Positions 1-9,457 are shown, numbered from the stretch's first letter. The stretch: DNA of 64,000 nucleotides from Stenotrophomonas sp. HITSZ_GD (GCF_029543105.1 NZ_JARQXB010000001.1:124001-188000), one strand, 5' to 3'. The notes: generated by a model from the sequence alone, not told the origin. Numbers and translations: made by a program.

Positions 1-134
1 CCTCGCTGCCCTGTACGTTGCCGATCGGCAAGGTCCGAGGCGCGGCCGCGGTCGCCGGCAGCACGGCGCACAGCGCCAGGGTCAGAACGGCCCGCCGCAG
101 TGGCGGCAAGCGGGAAGCCAGGGAAGGCGACATG
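1..134 (-). CDS. Extracellular nuclease (ExeM/NucH-like), N-terminal fragment
   Basis: Only the first 44 codons lie in the window; the gene runs off the left edge. The ATG at 134-132 follows a GGAG about 9 bases upstream. The product begins with an arginine-containing n-region, then a hydrophobic stretch (AVLTLALCAVLPATAAA), a clear Sec signal peptide. The mature start RTLPIGNVQGSE resembles the opening of ExeM/NucH-type secreted endonucleases, whose first conserved block contains an I-x-x-(I/V)-Q-G motif. The family assignment rests on this short stretch alone, so the secreted nature is better supported than the nuclease function. Confidence 0.5.
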
Positions 135-210
135 CGGAAACTCCGTGGAGTGCGACCAAACAAAACGCCGCCCGGGGAGGCGGCGCGGGGGCGTGCACGA
201 TACACCGGCC

Positions 211-729
211 CTATTTCAGATTGCCGACCATCCAGTCGACGGTGGCCTTGACCTGCTCCTCGGTCAGGGCGGGGTTGCCGCCCTTCGGCGGCATGATCCC
301 GCCATCGGGGCCGGTAAAGCCCTCGATCGCGTGCTTGTAGAGCGTGTCCTTGCCCTGCGCGATGCGCTTGTCCCAGTGCGAATGGTCCAGCGTCGGCGCG
401 TTGCCCACGCCGTTGGTGTGACACGCGGTGCACAGATTGTCGAAGATCACCTTGCCATCGGTGGTGCCACCGTAGGCCACCTGCGAGGCGGCCTTGGCCA
501 TGGCGGCGGCATGGGCGGCCGCCTGCGCTGCCGCACCGGTACTGCCCGCATACACCGCACCGGCCGGCGCAATGCGCTGCTCGGTGCGTTTGGCCGCGGT
601 CGGGGAGATCTCGTCGGGAATGGCGCGCTGCAGATGGGCGGCAAACAGGATCAGCCCCAGGGTAATCAGCATCAGCAAGCCGATCACCATGGAAAACTTC
701 TTCAGGAACTCGAGATCGTAATTCCGCAC
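211..729 (-). CDS. Membrane-anchored class I cytochrome c (c5-like)
   Basis: A 172-residue c-type cytochrome. The N-terminus (RNYDLEFLKKFSMVIG) leads into one transmembrane helix, then an Ala-rich linker and a haem domain with CTACH as the covalent haem site and IMPP providing the likely axial methionine. Proteins of this type carry electrons on the periplasmic face of the membrane, probably to a terminal oxidase. I chose the GTG at 729-727 because GGAG lies 8 bases upstream and the protein then begins at the conserved RNYDLEF; the frame stays open for 60 more codons but that stretch looks non-coding. It lies downstream of the secreted nuclease gene only by position; no operon is implied. Confidence 0.85.
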   Translation of the reverse strand: MRNYDLEFLKKFSMVIGLLMLITLGLILFAAHLQRAIPDEISPTAAKRTEQRIAPAGAVYAGSTGAAAQAAAHAAAMAKAASQVAYGGTTDGKVIFDNLCTACHTNGVGNAPTLDHSHWDKRIAQGKDTLYKHAIEGFTGPDGGIMPPKGGNPALTEEQVKATVDWMVGNLK

Positions 730-936
730 GCGCTCACTCCTGGCTGTGGTTCGGGGACCTTCGCTACGCGCCGGAGTATAGGGCCAGTCCGTATTCACTG
801 AAGCCCCCCGGGCCGCGGGCCTTCCTTCGGAGGCGGCCGAGACGAAAAAACGCGGGCGTTTTGCTCTTGCGGGCCAACCGGCGCCAGACTTTTTGCGGCA
901 CCGCGGCACGGCGAGTGCGTCGCGGCGCGTTCAGAA

Positions 937-949
937 AATGAGTATCATT
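937..949. promoter_or_regulatory. Fur box
   Basis: AATGAGTATCATT is a perfect inverted repeat (AATGA-GTA-TCATT) identical in its arms to the core of the 19-base Fur consensus; the 19 bases at 934-952 match it at 14 positions by eye. It lies about 30 bases upstream of the first gene of the DUF4198/DUF3649/PepSY/DUF3325 operon, so iron-replete repression by Fur is the natural reading. Confidence 0.7.
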
Positions 950-979
950 CCCAACTTCCCGCTTCCCGGAATGCCCCTG

Positions 980-1627
980 ATGAAGAAGCTGCTGCTGGCC
1001 TGCATGGCCTGGTCGTGCCTGTCCCTGTCGGCCCAGGCCCACGAAATCTGGATCGAGCGCGACGGCCAGAGCGGCCCGGTGCGCGTGTACTTCGGCGAGC
1101 CGGCCGAAGCCCCCGCCGCGGATACCGAGGACGAACTGGGCCGGCTGAAGCATTTCAAGGTGTTCGGCACCCAGGGCAAGGCAGGCCAGGCCAGCCGCGC
1201 GGGCGACCACCTCCTCGCGCCGCTGGCCGCCGCCGGCGACGCGTGGCTGTTCGACGACCAGGTCTTCGAGCCGTGGCAGGGCGAGGACAAGCGCTACGAG
1301 GCGGTGAGTTACTACGCGCGCGCGGGCCGGAGCAGCCCGTCGTCTCGTCTGGCATTCGAGCTGGTGCCCACCTCGGCGCACGCCGACAGCTTCACGCTGA
1401 AGTTCAACAACAAGCCGCTGGCCAATACCGAGATTACGGTGATCGACCAAGCCCGCGCGCAGACGACCCTGAAGAGCGATGCGCAGGGCCGCGTGGTACT
1501 GCCCTCGCTGGCCAAGGGCCGCTACATCGTGGTGGCCGCGCACAAGGAGCCGGTGCAGAAGCAGATCGCCGGCCAGCAGGTCGCGACGATGCACCACATC
1601 AGCACGCTGACCTTCGCGGTCGAGTAA
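980..1627 (+). CDS. DUF4198-family periplasmic protein, iron-regulated operon
   Basis: A 215-residue protein with a signal peptide (MKKLLLACMAWSCLSLSAQA) cleaved before HEIWIERDG, the typical mature start of DUF4198 proteins, which keep a histidine near the N-terminus and are suspected of metal or cobalt/nickel/iron handling in the periplasm. The C-terminal half contains the carboxypeptidase-regulatory-like beta-sandwich pattern (ANTEITVIDQ, DAQGRVVLPSLAKGRYIVVA). The start at 980 is preferred over ATG 971 because GGAA is then well spaced. It heads a four-gene operon behind a Fur box. Role in iron acquisition is inferred from the box and from the neighbours. Confidence 0.8.
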   Translation: MKKLLLACMAWSCLSLSAQAHEIWIERDGQSGPVRVYFGEPAEAPAADTEDELGRLKHFKVFGTQGKAGQASRAGDHLLAPLAAAGDAWLFDDQVFEPWQGEDKRYEAVSYYARAGRSSPSSRLAFELVPTSAHADSFTLKFNNKPLANTEITVIDQARAQTTLKSDAQGRVVLPSLAKGRYIVVAAHKEPVQKQIAGQQVATMHHISTLTFAVE

Positions 1628-1637
1628 AAGCGCCACC

Positions 1638-1943
1638 GTGCCTCGCAACAGCGTCCCCCTCCGCTGGTACCAACGCCCCTGGCTGGGCGTGCTTTCGCGC
1701 ACCGGCGCGGCGATCTTCGGCGGCTACGCGCTGGCCAGTGCCAGCGCCGTGCTGTTGGCACGCCTGCTGCCAACGCCGAGCCAGGCCGTGCTGACCGGCT
1801 TGATGGTCGGCATCCTGGTGTGCGCCTGCGCGGCGCTATGGGCGTTCGCCGCCGCCAGCGCGTGGCGCGCATGGGCGGGCATCGTGATCCCGGCCGCCGT
1901 GTTGTTCGGCGGGGCGTTCCTGCTTGGACCGGGGGCGGCATGA
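1638..1943 (+). CDS. DUF3649 small membrane protein
   Basis: A 101-residue integral membrane protein with about three hydrophobic helices (around residues 20-42, 50-72 and 80-98) after a short basic N-terminus. It starts with GTG 10 bases after the DUF4198 gene and its stop overlaps the start of the PepSY gene (ATGA), so the genes are translationally coupled. DUF3649 proteins are regularly found beside PepSY-type membrane proteins and DUF3325 proteins in siderophore or iron-uptake loci. Biochemical function is unknown. Confidence 0.75.
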   Translation: MPRNSVPLRWYQRPWLGVLSRTGAAIFGGYALASASAVLLARLLPTPSQAVLTGLMVGILVCACAALWAFAAASAWRAWAGIVIPAAVLFGGAFLLGPGAA

Positions 1944-3547
1944 AACAGGGCTTTCGCCAGTCGATGGCCTGGCTGCATACCTGGACGGGCCTGTTGGTAG
2001 GCTGGCTGTTGCTGCTCATCTTCATGGGCGGCACCAGCAGCTACTACAAGCAGGAAATCAGCCGCTGGATGCGCCCGGAGTTGCCCACTACGCACGTGGA
2101 CAGTGCGACCGCGCTGGCCAGCGCCGAGCGCTTCCTGCGCCACCACGCGGCTGACGCCGTGAGCTGGAACATCACCCTGCCGGATGCGCGCACCCAGGCC
2201 ATCGAGATGTACTGGATGAACCCGCCTGCGCCGGAGGGCGCGCCGGCGCGGCGGCCCTACGGCCAGGCCACGGTGGATCCGCGCAGCGGCGAAACCGTGG
2301 CCGCGCGCGAGACCCGCGGCGGCGAGTTCCTGTATCGCCTGCATTTCGACCTGCACTACATCCCGGTGGTGTGGGCGCGCTACATCGTGGGCTTCTGCGC
2401 GATGTTCATGCTGGTGGCGATCATCACCGGCGTGATCACCCACAAGAAGATATTCAAGGATTTCTTCACCTTCCGCCCGGGCAAGGGGCAGCGCTCGTGG
2501 TTGGATTTCCATAACGTCAGCGCGGTGCTGGCGCTGCCGTACCACGCGATGATCACCTACACCGGCATCGTGACACTGGTCTTCATGTACCTGCCGTGGG
2601 CGATCAGTGCGCGCTATCCCGGCAACGAGATGCAGTACTACGCCGAAGCGGCCAACCGCATCCAGGACGCCGGCCCGGCCGCGGGCACGCCGGCCACGAT
2701 GCTGCCGTTGAAGGAATTGCTGGCGCGCGCGGCGACCGAATGGCCCGGCGTGGACATCGGCACCGTCTCTGTCGCCAACCCGGGCGATGCACACGCCACC
2801 GTGGATTTCGGCGCCCGTCCGGATGCGCTCTCCAGCATCGCACCTTCCCTGCGCTACGACGCGGTGAGCGGGCGGCTGCTGGAACGCAGCGCACCGCCGG
2901 GCGCGGCGACGCAGACCTTCGGCACGCTGTACGGCCTGCACATGGCGCGTTTCGCCGACCCCGCGCTGCGCCTGCTGTTCTTCGGCTGCGGCCTGCTCGG
3001 CTGCCTGATGGTCGCCAGCGGCGCGGTGCTGTGGGCGCAGAAAGAGCGGCCCAAGCATCTCAAGGCCGGACGCATCGGCTTCGGCTTGCGCCTGGTGGAT
3101 TCGCTCAACATCGGCGCGGTGGCCGGCCTGCCGATCGCCTTCGCGGCGTATTTCTGGGGCAACCGCTTGCTGCCCGTGGGCATCGACGGTCGCGCCGAGC
3201 TGGAACAGAACGTGTTCTTCTGGGCGTGGGCCGCCGCGCTGCTGGCCGCGTTCGTATGGCCCAGGCGCGTGATGTGGGCGTGGCAGCTTTACGTGGGCGC
3301 GGCGATGTTCGTCGGCACTCCCGTGGTCAACGCGCTCACGACGGGCATCCACCTGGGCGTGACGATTCCTGCCGGGTTGTGGTCATTGGCCGGCGTGGAC
3401 CTGGTCTGCCTGGGCCTGGGCCTTTGCCTGGCCGTGGCGGCGCGGCGCGTGCAGCGCTGGCAGCCGCCGCTGCCGGCCTCGCAACGCAAGGCGCGGCCGC
3501 AACCGGCGGCGGCGAAGGACGTGCCTCGCGTGGAAGAAAGCGCGTGA
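1940..3547 (+). CDS. PepSY-associated TM protein (iron-regulated membrane protein, PiuB-like)
   Basis: A 535-residue inner-membrane protein. The N-terminus MKQGFRQSMAWLHTWTGLLVGW is typical of the PepSY_TM family: a histidine in the first helix, then a large periplasmic loop, a second helix (residues about 145-170), a conserved DFHNVSAVLALPYH helix with two histidines, another periplasmic part and several C-terminal helices. Conserved membrane histidines fit a role as a haem- or flavin-dependent reductase, as proposed for siderophore-iron reductases of this fold. The C-terminal tail is rich in Arg, Pro and Ala. ATG overlaps the upstream stop; the downstream gene overlaps by GTGA. Substrate is not known. 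Confidence 0.85.
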   Translation: MKQGFRQSMAWLHTWTGLLVGWLLLLIFMGGTSSYYKQEISRWMRPELPTTHVDSATALASAERFLRHHAADAVSWNITLPDARTQAIEMYWMNPPAPEGAPARRPYGQATVDPRSGETVAARETRGGEFLYRLHFDLHYIPVVWARYIVGFCAMFMLVAIITGVITHKKIFKDFFTFRPGKGQRSWLDFHNVSAVLALPYHAMITYTGIVTLVFMYLPWAISARYPGNEMQYYAEAANRIQDAGPAAGTPATMLPLKELLARAATEWPGVDIGTVSVANPGDAHATVDFGARPDALSSIAPSLRYDAVSGRLLERSAPPGAATQTFGTLYGLHMARFADPALRLLFFGCGLLGCLMVASGAVLWAQKERPKHLKAGRIGFGLRLVDSLNIGAVAGLPIAFAAYFWGNRLLPVGIDGRAELEQNVFFWAWAAALLAAFVWPRRVMWAWQLYVGAAMFVGTPVVNALTTGIHLGVTIPAGLWSLAGVDLVCLGLGLCLAVAARRVQRWQPPLPASQRKARPQPAAAKDVPRVEESA

Positions 3548-3882
3548 GCGTCTGGCTGGCCATCGCGCTCGCTTTCTCGGGGTTCGTCGCGCTATGGCGC
3601 GGCATGGAACATCCTGCGCACGTGCCGCCGGGACAGGCCGGGGTCTCGCCGCGTCAGCGGAGCCAGTTGCGCATGGCCGGCTGGGTGCTGCTCATCCTGT
3701 CGTTCGCGCTGTGCGTGACCGTGCGCGGCGGCGCGATCGGCCCGGTGCTTTGGCTGGGCAGCCTGACCGCCTCGGCGGTGCTGCTCGTGTTCGGCCTGCT
3801 GCCGTATCGTCCGCGCGCGATCAAGCCGCTGGCCTGGGGCGCACCCGTGCTCGCCCTGCTGCTCTGGGGCGTGCTGGGCTGA
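3544..3882 (+). CDS. DUF3325 small membrane protein
   Basis: A 112-residue protein with about four hydrophobic segments and a cytoplasmic loop containing ME-HP and QRSQLR. It starts with GTG overlapping the PepSY stop codon by four bases, completing the coupled DUF4198-DUF3649-PepSY-DUF3325 operon. DUF3325 proteins are known only as neighbours of PepSY/siderophore genes. The TonB-dependent receptor usually found with this set is not in the window. The gene ends 7 bases before the stop of the convergent TetR gene. Confidence 0.75.
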   Translation: MSVWLAIALAFSGFVALWRGMEHPAHVPPGQAGVSPRQRSQLRMAGWVLLILSFALCVTVRGGAIGPVLWLGSLTASAVLLVFGLLPYRPRAIKPLAWGAPVLALLLWGVLG

Positions 3883-3889
3883 GCCCTGC

Positions 3890-4504
3890 TCAAACCGCCT
3901 GCGCGCCGACCGCGCGCAGGCAGAACGTACAGATCGCCTCGACCAAGCGTTCGCCGTCGCGCGGACTGCCACGGCTGGGCGCGATGGGACCCACCAGCGC
4001 CTCCGTATAGGCACCGACCAGGCAAGCGGCGGAAGCGTCCAGGTCCTGCGTCGGCAGTTCGCCGCTGGCGATGCCCTGAGCGAGCAGGTCGCGGAACACC
4101 TCGCCCAGCAGACGGCGGGCACGGATGCGCTCGGCATCGACCTCGGCTTCAACCGGCTCGGCGATGAAGGCCCAAGCCAGTCCCGGGCCGGCCAGCGCGC
4201 GGCGCACGAACGTCTCCACCGCCCGGTGCAGGCGGCGGCAGACCGGGACAGGTTCGGCCGCGATGGCTCGCAGGATGGCGATCTCGTTCTCTACCGCAGC
4301 GCTGAGAACTTCCACGAACAGGTCGGCTTTGGAAGGGAAGTGCCGATAGATCTGACCGGTGGACACCCCCGCCGCCGCGGCTACGGCGGTGATCGGCGCG
4401 TTGCGGTAGCCGCCCTCGGCGACCAGCCGGCGAGCGGCCTGCAGGATGCGCTGGCGGTTGCCGGCCAGGCGTTCTTCCATGAGGGCGGAGCGTTTGTAGA
4501 CCAT
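3890..4504 (-). CDS. TetR-family regulator, divergent from leucine-catabolism operon
   Basis: A 204-residue TetR-type repressor. Residues about 13-60 form the helix-turn-helix ([16 protein letters not shown], then [19 protein letters not shown]). The C-terminal two thirds is the variable ligand-binding part. It is transcribed away from the isovaleryl-CoA dehydrogenase gene with a 115-base spacer carrying a palindrome at 4528-4541. The arrangement suggests that it represses the liu operon and itself, with an acyl-CoA intermediate as a plausible ligand. In Pseudomonas the equivalent regulator (LiuR) is of the MerR type, so this would be a different regulatory solution. Confidence 0.85.
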   Translation of the reverse strand: MVYKRSALMEERLAGNRQRILQAARRLVAEGGYRNAPITAVAAAAGVSTGQIYRHFPSKADLFVEVLSAAVENEIAILRAIAAEPVPVCRRLHRAVETFVRRALAGPGLAWAFIAEPVEAEVDAERIRARRLLGEVFRDLLAQGIASGELPTQDLDASAACLVGAYTEALVGPIAPSRGSPRDGERLVEAICTFCLRAVGAQAV

Positions 4505-4527
4505 CGGGCGTGTTCTGGCTCAAAAAT

Positions 4528-4541
4528 TGAATTTCGATTCA
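4528..4541. promoter_or_regulatory. Palindromic operator candidate between tetR and liu operon
   Basis: TGAAT-TTCG-ATTCA is a perfect inverted repeat with five-base arms and a four-base centre, in the only AT-rich patch of the divergent intergenic region. It lies 24 bases from the TetR start and about 80 bases from the dehydrogenase start. Position and symmetry fit a TetR-family operator controlling both directions. Confidence 0.55.
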
Positions 4542-4619
4542 CTTCTTTGTCGGGACGGGCTAGTCTGGCGCCGCACCTACCCGCCGGTGGGTGTCTCCCC
4601 TCTCGCCAGGAGCTTCACC

Positions 4620-5783
4620 ATGCACGTGCCGTCGCTGAATTTCGACCTGGGCGAGGACATCGACCTCCTGCGCGAAAGCGTCGCCGCCTTTGCCGCACGC
4701 GAGATCGCGCCCATCGCGGCATCGGTCGACCACGACAACGCCTATCCGGCCCCGCTCTGGCGCCGGCTGGGCGAGCAGGGGCTGCTCGGCCTTACCGTCG
4801 AGGAAGAGTATGGCGGCAGCGGCATGGGATATCTCGCCCATGTGGTGGCCATGGAGGAAATCTCCCGCGCGTCCGGCGCCATCGGGCTGTCCTACGGGGC
4901 CCACTCCAACCTGTGCGTCAACCAGTTGCGCAAGAACGGTACGCCCGCGCAGAAGAAAAAGTACCTGCCAAAGCTGTGCAGCGGCGAGCATGTCGGCGCG
5001 CTGGCCATGAGCGAGCCCGGAGCCGGCTCGGACGTCGTGTCGATGAAGCTACGCGCCGAACGGCGGGGCGATCGCTTCGTGCTCAACGGCAACAAGATGT
5101 GGATCACCAACGGGCCGGACGCCGACGTGCTGGTGGTATACGCCAAGACCGACCCGGAAGCCGGCGCGCGCGGCATCACGGCCTTCCTGATCGAGAAGGG
5201 CATGCCAGGGTTCTCCACGGCGCAGAAGCTCGACAAGCTCGGCATGCGCGGCTCCAACACCTGCGAGCTGGTGTTCGCCGATTGCGAGGTGCCGGCGGAG
5301 AACGTGCTGGGCGAAGTCGGCGGCGGCGTGCGGGTGCTGATGTCCGGCCTGGATTACGAGCGCGTGGTGCTCTCCGGCGGGCCGCTGGGCCTGATGTCGG
5401 CGGCGATGGACGTGGTATTGCCATACGTGCACGAGCGCCGCCAGTTCGGCGAGCCGATCGGCACGTTCCAGCTCATCCAGGCCAAGATCGCGGACATGTA
5501 CGTGGGGCTCAATGCGTGCCGCGCCTACGTGTACGCGGTGGCCCGCGCCTGCGACCAGGGCCGCACCACGCGGCAGGATGCGGCCGGTGCGATCCTCTAT
5601 GCGGCCGAGAAGGCGACCTGGCTGACCGGGCAAGCCATCCAGGTTCTCGGCGGCAACGGCTACGTCAACGAATATCCAACCGGCCGGCTGTGGCGTGATG
5701 CGAAGCTGTACGAGATTGGCGCGGGCACCTCGGAGATCCGGCGGATGCTGATCGGGCGCGAGCTGTTCGAGAAGACGCGATAG
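4620..5783 (+). CDS. liuA: Isovaleryl-CoA dehydrogenase
   Basis: A 387-residue acyl-CoA dehydrogenase oxidising isovaleryl-CoA to 3-methylcrotonyl-CoA in leucine breakdown, passing electrons to ETF. The N-terminal helical domain is followed by the FAD/substrate motif [27 protein letters not shown], and the C-terminal domain with [13 protein letters not shown] and [18 protein letters not shown]. The catalytic base of isovaleryl-CoA dehydrogenases lies unusually early, in the segment [16 protein letters not shown]; that glutamate is present here and separates this enzyme from short- and medium-chain paralogues. ATG at 4620 follows AGGAG. First gene of the liu operon, next to both carboxylase subunits. 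Confidence 0.93.
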   Translation: MHVPSLNFDLGEDIDLLRESVAAFAAREIAPIAASVDHDNAYPAPLWRRLGEQGLLGLTVEEEYGGSGMGYLAHVVAMEEISRASGAIGLSYGAHSNLCVNQLRKNGTPAQKKKYLPKLCSGEHVGALAMSEPGAGSDVVSMKLRAERRGDRFVLNGNKMWITNGPDADVLVVYAKTDPEAGARGITAFLIEKGMPGFSTAQKLDKLGMRGSNTCELVFADCEVPAENVLGEVGGGVRVLMSGLDYERVVLSGGPLGLMSAAMDVVLPYVHERRQFGEPIGTFQLIQAKIADMYVGLNACRAYVYAVARACDQGRTTRQDAAGAILYAAEKATWLTGQAIQVLGGNGYVNEYPTGRLWRDAKLYEIGAGTSEIRRMLIGRELFEKTR

Positions 5784-5848
5784 GCACGCCGGTCATCGCG
5801 GCGCAAGCCACTCCTGCAGGCAGGCGGACTTACATAACAAGGCGCAAG

Positions 5849-7459
5849 ATGACGGTCATCCACACTCAGCTGCAACCGGGCAGCGAATCATTCCAGGCGA
5901 ACGCGTCGGCACTGCGCGCACAGGTGGACGACCTGCGCGCGACGCTCGCCCGCACCGCGCTCGGCGGCAGCGAGGCGGCGCGCGCGAAACACGTGGCGCG
6001 CGGCAAGCTGCTGGTACGCGAACGCATCGATGCCTTGCTCGACCCCGGCAGCCCGTTCCTGGAGATCGCACCCCTCGCGGCCCATGGCATGTATGGCGAC
6101 GAGGTGCCTTGCGCGGGCGTCGTGGCCGGCATTGGCCGGGTCAGCGGCGTGGAGTGCGTAATCGTGGCCAACGACGCCACGGTCAAGGGCGGTACCTACT
6201 ACCCGATCACGGTAAAGAAGCACCTGCGCGCGCAGGAAATCGCGCAGCAGAACCGCTTGCCATGCATCTACCTGGTCGACTCGGGTGGCGCCTTCCTGCC
6301 GATGCAGGACGAGGTGTTCCCGGATCGCGACCACTTCGGCCGGATCTTCTTCAACCAGGCCAATCTCTCGGCGCAGGGCATCGCGCAGATCGCCTGCGTC
6401 ATGGGTTCGTGCACTGCCGGTGGCGCTTATGTGCCGGCCATGAGCGATGAAACGGTGATCGTGCGCGAGCAGGGCACGATCTTCCTGGGCGGCCCGCCGC
6501 TGGTGAAGGCGGCGACCGGCGAAGTCGTGAGCGCCGAGGAACTCGGCGGCGCCGATGTGCACACGCGCATCTCCGGCGTGGCGGACCACTTCGCCGACAA
6601 CGACCTGCAGGCGCTGGCCCGGGTGCGCGCCATCGTGGCCCAGCTCAACTGGCGCAAGCCCGAGCCGGCCCTGCGGCTCCAGCTGCCCGAGGAACCGCTG
6701 TACGCACCGGACGAACTCTACGGCGTCATTCCCGCCGACACCCGCAAGCCTTACGACGTGCGCGAGGTCATCGCCCGCATCGTCGACGGCTCGCGCTTCG
6801 ATGAATTCAAGCCGCGCTACGGCAACACGCTGGTGACCGGCTTCGCCCACCTGCACGGCTACCCGGTCGGCATCATCGCCAATAACGGCATCCTGTTCTC
6901 CGAGTCCGCGCTCAAGGGCGCGCACTTCATCGAGCTGTGCTGCCAGCGCAATATTCCGCTGGTGTTCCTGCAGAACATCACCGGCTTCATGGTCGGCCGC
7001 AAGTACGAGCACGGCGGCATCGCCAAGGACGGCGCCAAGCTGGTGATGGCGGTGGCCTGTGCCAAGGTGCCCAAGTTCACCGTGGTGATTGGGGGTTCGT
7101 TCGGAGCTGGCAACTACGGCATGTGTGGCCGCGCGTATTCGCCTAACTTCCTGTGGATGTGGCCCAATGCACGCATCGGCGTGATGGGCGGCGAGCAGGC
7201 CGCAAGCGTGCTGGCCACCGTGCGCCGTGATGGCATCGAGGCCAAGGGCGGCCAGTGGTCCGCCGACGAGGAAGAAGCGCTCAAGGCACCGATCCGCGCG
7301 CAGTTCGAGCAGCAGGGGCATCCGTACTATGCCAGCTCCCGCCTCTGGGACGATGGCGTGATCGACCCGGCCGACACCCGCCGCGTGCTGGGCCTGGCGC
7401 TGTCGGCCTCGCTCAACGCCCCTGCCGAAGCCAGCCGCTTCGGCGTGTTCCGCATGTAA
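5849..7459 (+). CDS. liuB: 3-Methylcrotonyl-CoA carboxylase, carboxyltransferase (beta) subunit
   Basis: A 536-residue carboxyltransferase of the crotonase-like biotin carboxylase family. It transfers the carboxyl group from carboxybiotin to 3-methylcrotonyl-CoA. The N-terminal half contains [19 protein letters not shown] and the oxyanion region [14 protein letters not shown]; the C-terminal half contains [29 protein letters not shown] and the glycine-rich [27 protein letters not shown] and the length are characteristic of methylcrotonyl rather than propionyl carboxylases. It lies 65 bases after liuA and 18 bases before the biotin-carrying subunit. Confidence 0.94.
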   Translation: MTVIHTQLQPGSESFQANASALRAQVDDLRATLARTALGGSEAARAKHVARGKLLVRERIDALLDPGSPFLEIAPLAAHGMYGDEVPCAGVVAGIGRVSGVECVIVANDATVKGGTYYPITVKKHLRAQEIAQQNRLPCIYLVDSGGAFLPMQDEVFPDRDHFGRIFFNQANLSAQGIAQIACVMGSCTAGGAYVPAMSDETVIVREQGTIFLGGPPLVKAATGEVVSAEELGGADVHTRISGVADHFADNDLQALARVRAIVAQLNWRKPEPALRLQLPEEPLYAPDELYGVIPADTRKPYDVREVIARIVDGSRFDEFKPRYGNTLVTGFAHLHGYPVGIIANNGILFSESALKGAHFIELCCQRNIPLVFLQNITGFMVGRKYEHGGIAKDGAKLVMAVACAKVPKFTVVIGGSFGAGNYGMCGRAYSPNFLWMWPNARIGVMGGEQAASVLATVRRDGIEAKGGQWSADEEEALKAPIRAQFEQQGHPYYASSRLWDDGVIDPADTRRVLGLALSASLNAPAEASRFGVFRM

Positions 7460-7477
7460 GCGGCGAGGAGCCTGCCC

Positions 7478-9457
7478 ATGTTCGACAAGATCCTGATTGC
7501 CAACCGAGGCGAGATCGCCTGCCGCGTGATCGCCACCTGCCGCCGGCTGGGCATCGCCACCGTGGCGGTGTACTCGGATGCGGACCGCGACGCGCGCCAC
7601 GTGCGCCTGGCCGATGAAGCTTTCCACATTGGCCCCGCGCCCGCCGCGGAGAGCTACCTACGGGGCGAGGTGTTGCTCGCGGTGGCGCAGCGCTGCGGCG
7701 CGCAGGCCATCCATCCTGGCTACGGCTTTCTCTCCGAGAACGCCGCCTTTGCCGAGGCATGCACCGCAGCAGGCGTGGTCTTCATCGGGCCGCCCGCATC
7801 GGCCATCCGCGCGATGGGCGACAAAAGCGCGGCCAAGGCACTGATGCACGCGGCCGGCGTGCCGCTGACGCCGGGCTATCACGGCGAACGGCAGGAGCCG
7901 GAATTCCTGCGCGCGCAGGCCGATGCCATCGGCTATCCCGTGCTGATCAAGGCCAGCGCCGGCGGGGGCGGCAAGGGCATGCGCCGGGTGGATCGAAGCG
8001 AGGACTTCATCGCGGCGCTCGCCAGCTGCCAGCGCGAGGCGCAATCCGCCTTCGGCAACGCGCATGTGCTGGTCGAAAAGTATGTGGAGCGCCCCCGGCA
8101 TATCGAGATCCAGGTCTTCGCGGATACGCAGGGCAATGTCGTGCATCTGTTCGAGCGCGACTGCTCCGTGCAGCGGCGGCACCAGAAGGTGCTGGAGGAA
8201 GCGCCGGCGCCGGGCATGACCGAGGAACGCCGCGCGGCGATGGGGCTGGCTGCCGTGGAAGCGGCGCGTGCCGTCGGCTATGTCGGCGCGGGCACGGTGG
8301 AGTTCATCGCCGGGCCGCAAGGCGATTTCTATTTCATGGAAATGAACACCCGGCTGCAGGTGGAGCATCCGGTGACCGAATGCATCACCGGGACCGACCT
8401 GGTGGAGTGGCAGCTGCGCGTGGCCAGCGGCGAGCCGCTGCCGAAACAACAGGCGGACCTGCGGATCCACGGGCACGCCATCGAAGCGCGGCTGTACGCG
8501 GAAGATGCGGATCGTGGTTTCCTGCCCTCGACCGGCACCTTGCGCCATCTGCGGCTGCCGGGCGGCGACGGATACGTGCGCGTGGATGCGGGCGTCGAGG
8601 AGGGAGACGCGATCACGCCGTACTACGACCCCATGATCGCCAAGCTGATCGTATGGGATGTCGACCGCGAGGCAGCGCTGCGGCGAATGCGCACGGCGCT
8701 GGCGGATTGCGAGATCGCCGGGGTCACGACCAATGTCGACTTTCTCGCTCGATTGATCGCTACGCCGTCATTTTCTGGCGCGAAGCTGGACACCGCCCTC
8801 ATCGAGCGTGAGCAGGCCGCGCTGCGGGCACCCGACAACGCAGGCGATGAAGGCTGGATGCTTGCAGCGTTGGCGTCCCAGCGAGGCACCCAGGCAGGAC
8901 TTCCGGATACGTGCGACCCCCATTCCCCTTGGACGCAGGCGGACGGGTGGCGGCTGGGTGAGCGTGCATGGATCTGGCGCGAGTTGGAACACCGCGGCCG
9001 GCGCCGGCGCGTCGGGCTGCGGCGACACGGGCAAGCGTGGGAAATCGCGTTGGACGACCACCGGGCACACGCGCAAGTGGCCTCCTCCGCGACGGGGCTG
9101 CGAGTGGAGCTGGGCGGACGGCAGTGGCCGCTGCGCGCATGGAACGACGGCGGACGGCTACACCTGTTTGGCCTTGATGGCGGGCAGCCGTGGCAGATTC
9201 ACGACGCGATCGCGGAGGCAGATCAGCCGCCAACGGAAGCTGGAGGCCTCGTCGCGCCGATGCCGGGGCGGGTGATCGCCTTGCCGGCGTCACCGGGAAG
9301 CCGCGTACAGCGGGGCCAGCCGCTGGTGGTGTTGGAGGCGATGAAGATGGAGCACAGCCTCAATGCACCGGCGGACGGCACGCTGAAGGCCTATCGCGTG
9401 CGCGAGGGTGAACTGGTGGCCGAAGGGGCCGCGTTGGTGGAGTTCGAGCCGGATTGA
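7478..9457 (+). CDS. liuD: 3-Methylcrotonyl-CoA carboxylase, biotin-carrying (alpha) subunit
   Basis: A 659-residue protein with an N-terminal biotin carboxylase (residues about 1-445: KILIANRGEIACRVI, ATP-grasp loop KASAGGGGKGMR, EMNTRLQVEHPVTE) and a C-terminal biotinyl domain with VLEAMKMEHS near residue 620, where the lysine between the two methionines is biotinylated. A divergent linker of about 130 residues joins them. ATG follows GAGGAG. With liuB it forms the carboxylase making 3-methylglutaconyl-CoA. The hydratase (liuC) and HMG-CoA lyase (liuE) that usually follow are not here; the next gene is on the other strand and unrelated. Confidence 0.94.
   Translation: MFDKILIANRGEIACRVIATCRRLGIATVAVYSDADRDARHVRLADEAFHIGPAPAAESYLRGEVLLAVAQRCGAQAIHPGYGFLSENAAFAEACTAAGVVFIGPPASAIRAMGDKSAAKALMHAAGVPLTPGYHGERQEPEFLRAQADAIGYPVLIKASAGGGGKGMRRVDRSEDFIAALASCQREAQSAFGNAHVLVEKYVERPRHIEIQVFADTQGNVVHLFERDCSVQRRHQKVLEEAPAPGMTEERRAAMGLAAVEAARAVGYVGAGTVEFIAGPQGDFYFMEMNTRLQVEHPVTECITGTDLVEWQLRVASGEPLPKQQADLRIHGHAIEARLYAEDADRGFLPSTGTLRHLRLPGGDGYVRVDAGVEEGDAITPYYDPMIAKLIVWDVDREAALRRMRTALADCEIAGVTTNVDFLARLIATPSFSGAKLDTALIEREQAALRAPDNAGDEGWMLAALASQRGTQAGLPDTCDPHSPWTQADGWRLGERAWIWRELEHRGRRRRVGLRRHGQAWEIALDDHRAHAQVASSATGLRVELGGRQWPLRAWNDGGRLHLFGLDGGQPWQIHDAIAEADQPPTEAGGLVAPMPGRVIALPASPGSRVQRGQPLVVLEAMKMEHSLNAPADGTLKAYRVREGELVAEGAALVEFEPD

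Noticed and set aside
846-862. Inverted repeat AAAACGC-GG-GCGTTTT upstream of the Fur-box operon
   Set aside because: The two-base loop and lack of GC stem make it a poor terminator; no regulator is suggested by it.
1724-3352. A 542-codon minus-strand frame over the PepSY gene
   Set aside because: Antisense shadow of a coding gene with codon bias; low-complexity Arg/His/Ala composition and no ribosome site.
5888-7627. A 579-codon open frame on the minus strand across liuB
   Set aside because: It mirrors a strongly conserved carboxyltransferase gene; the translation is rich in His, Arg and Ala without any domain, as expected of antisense frames in high-GC DNA.
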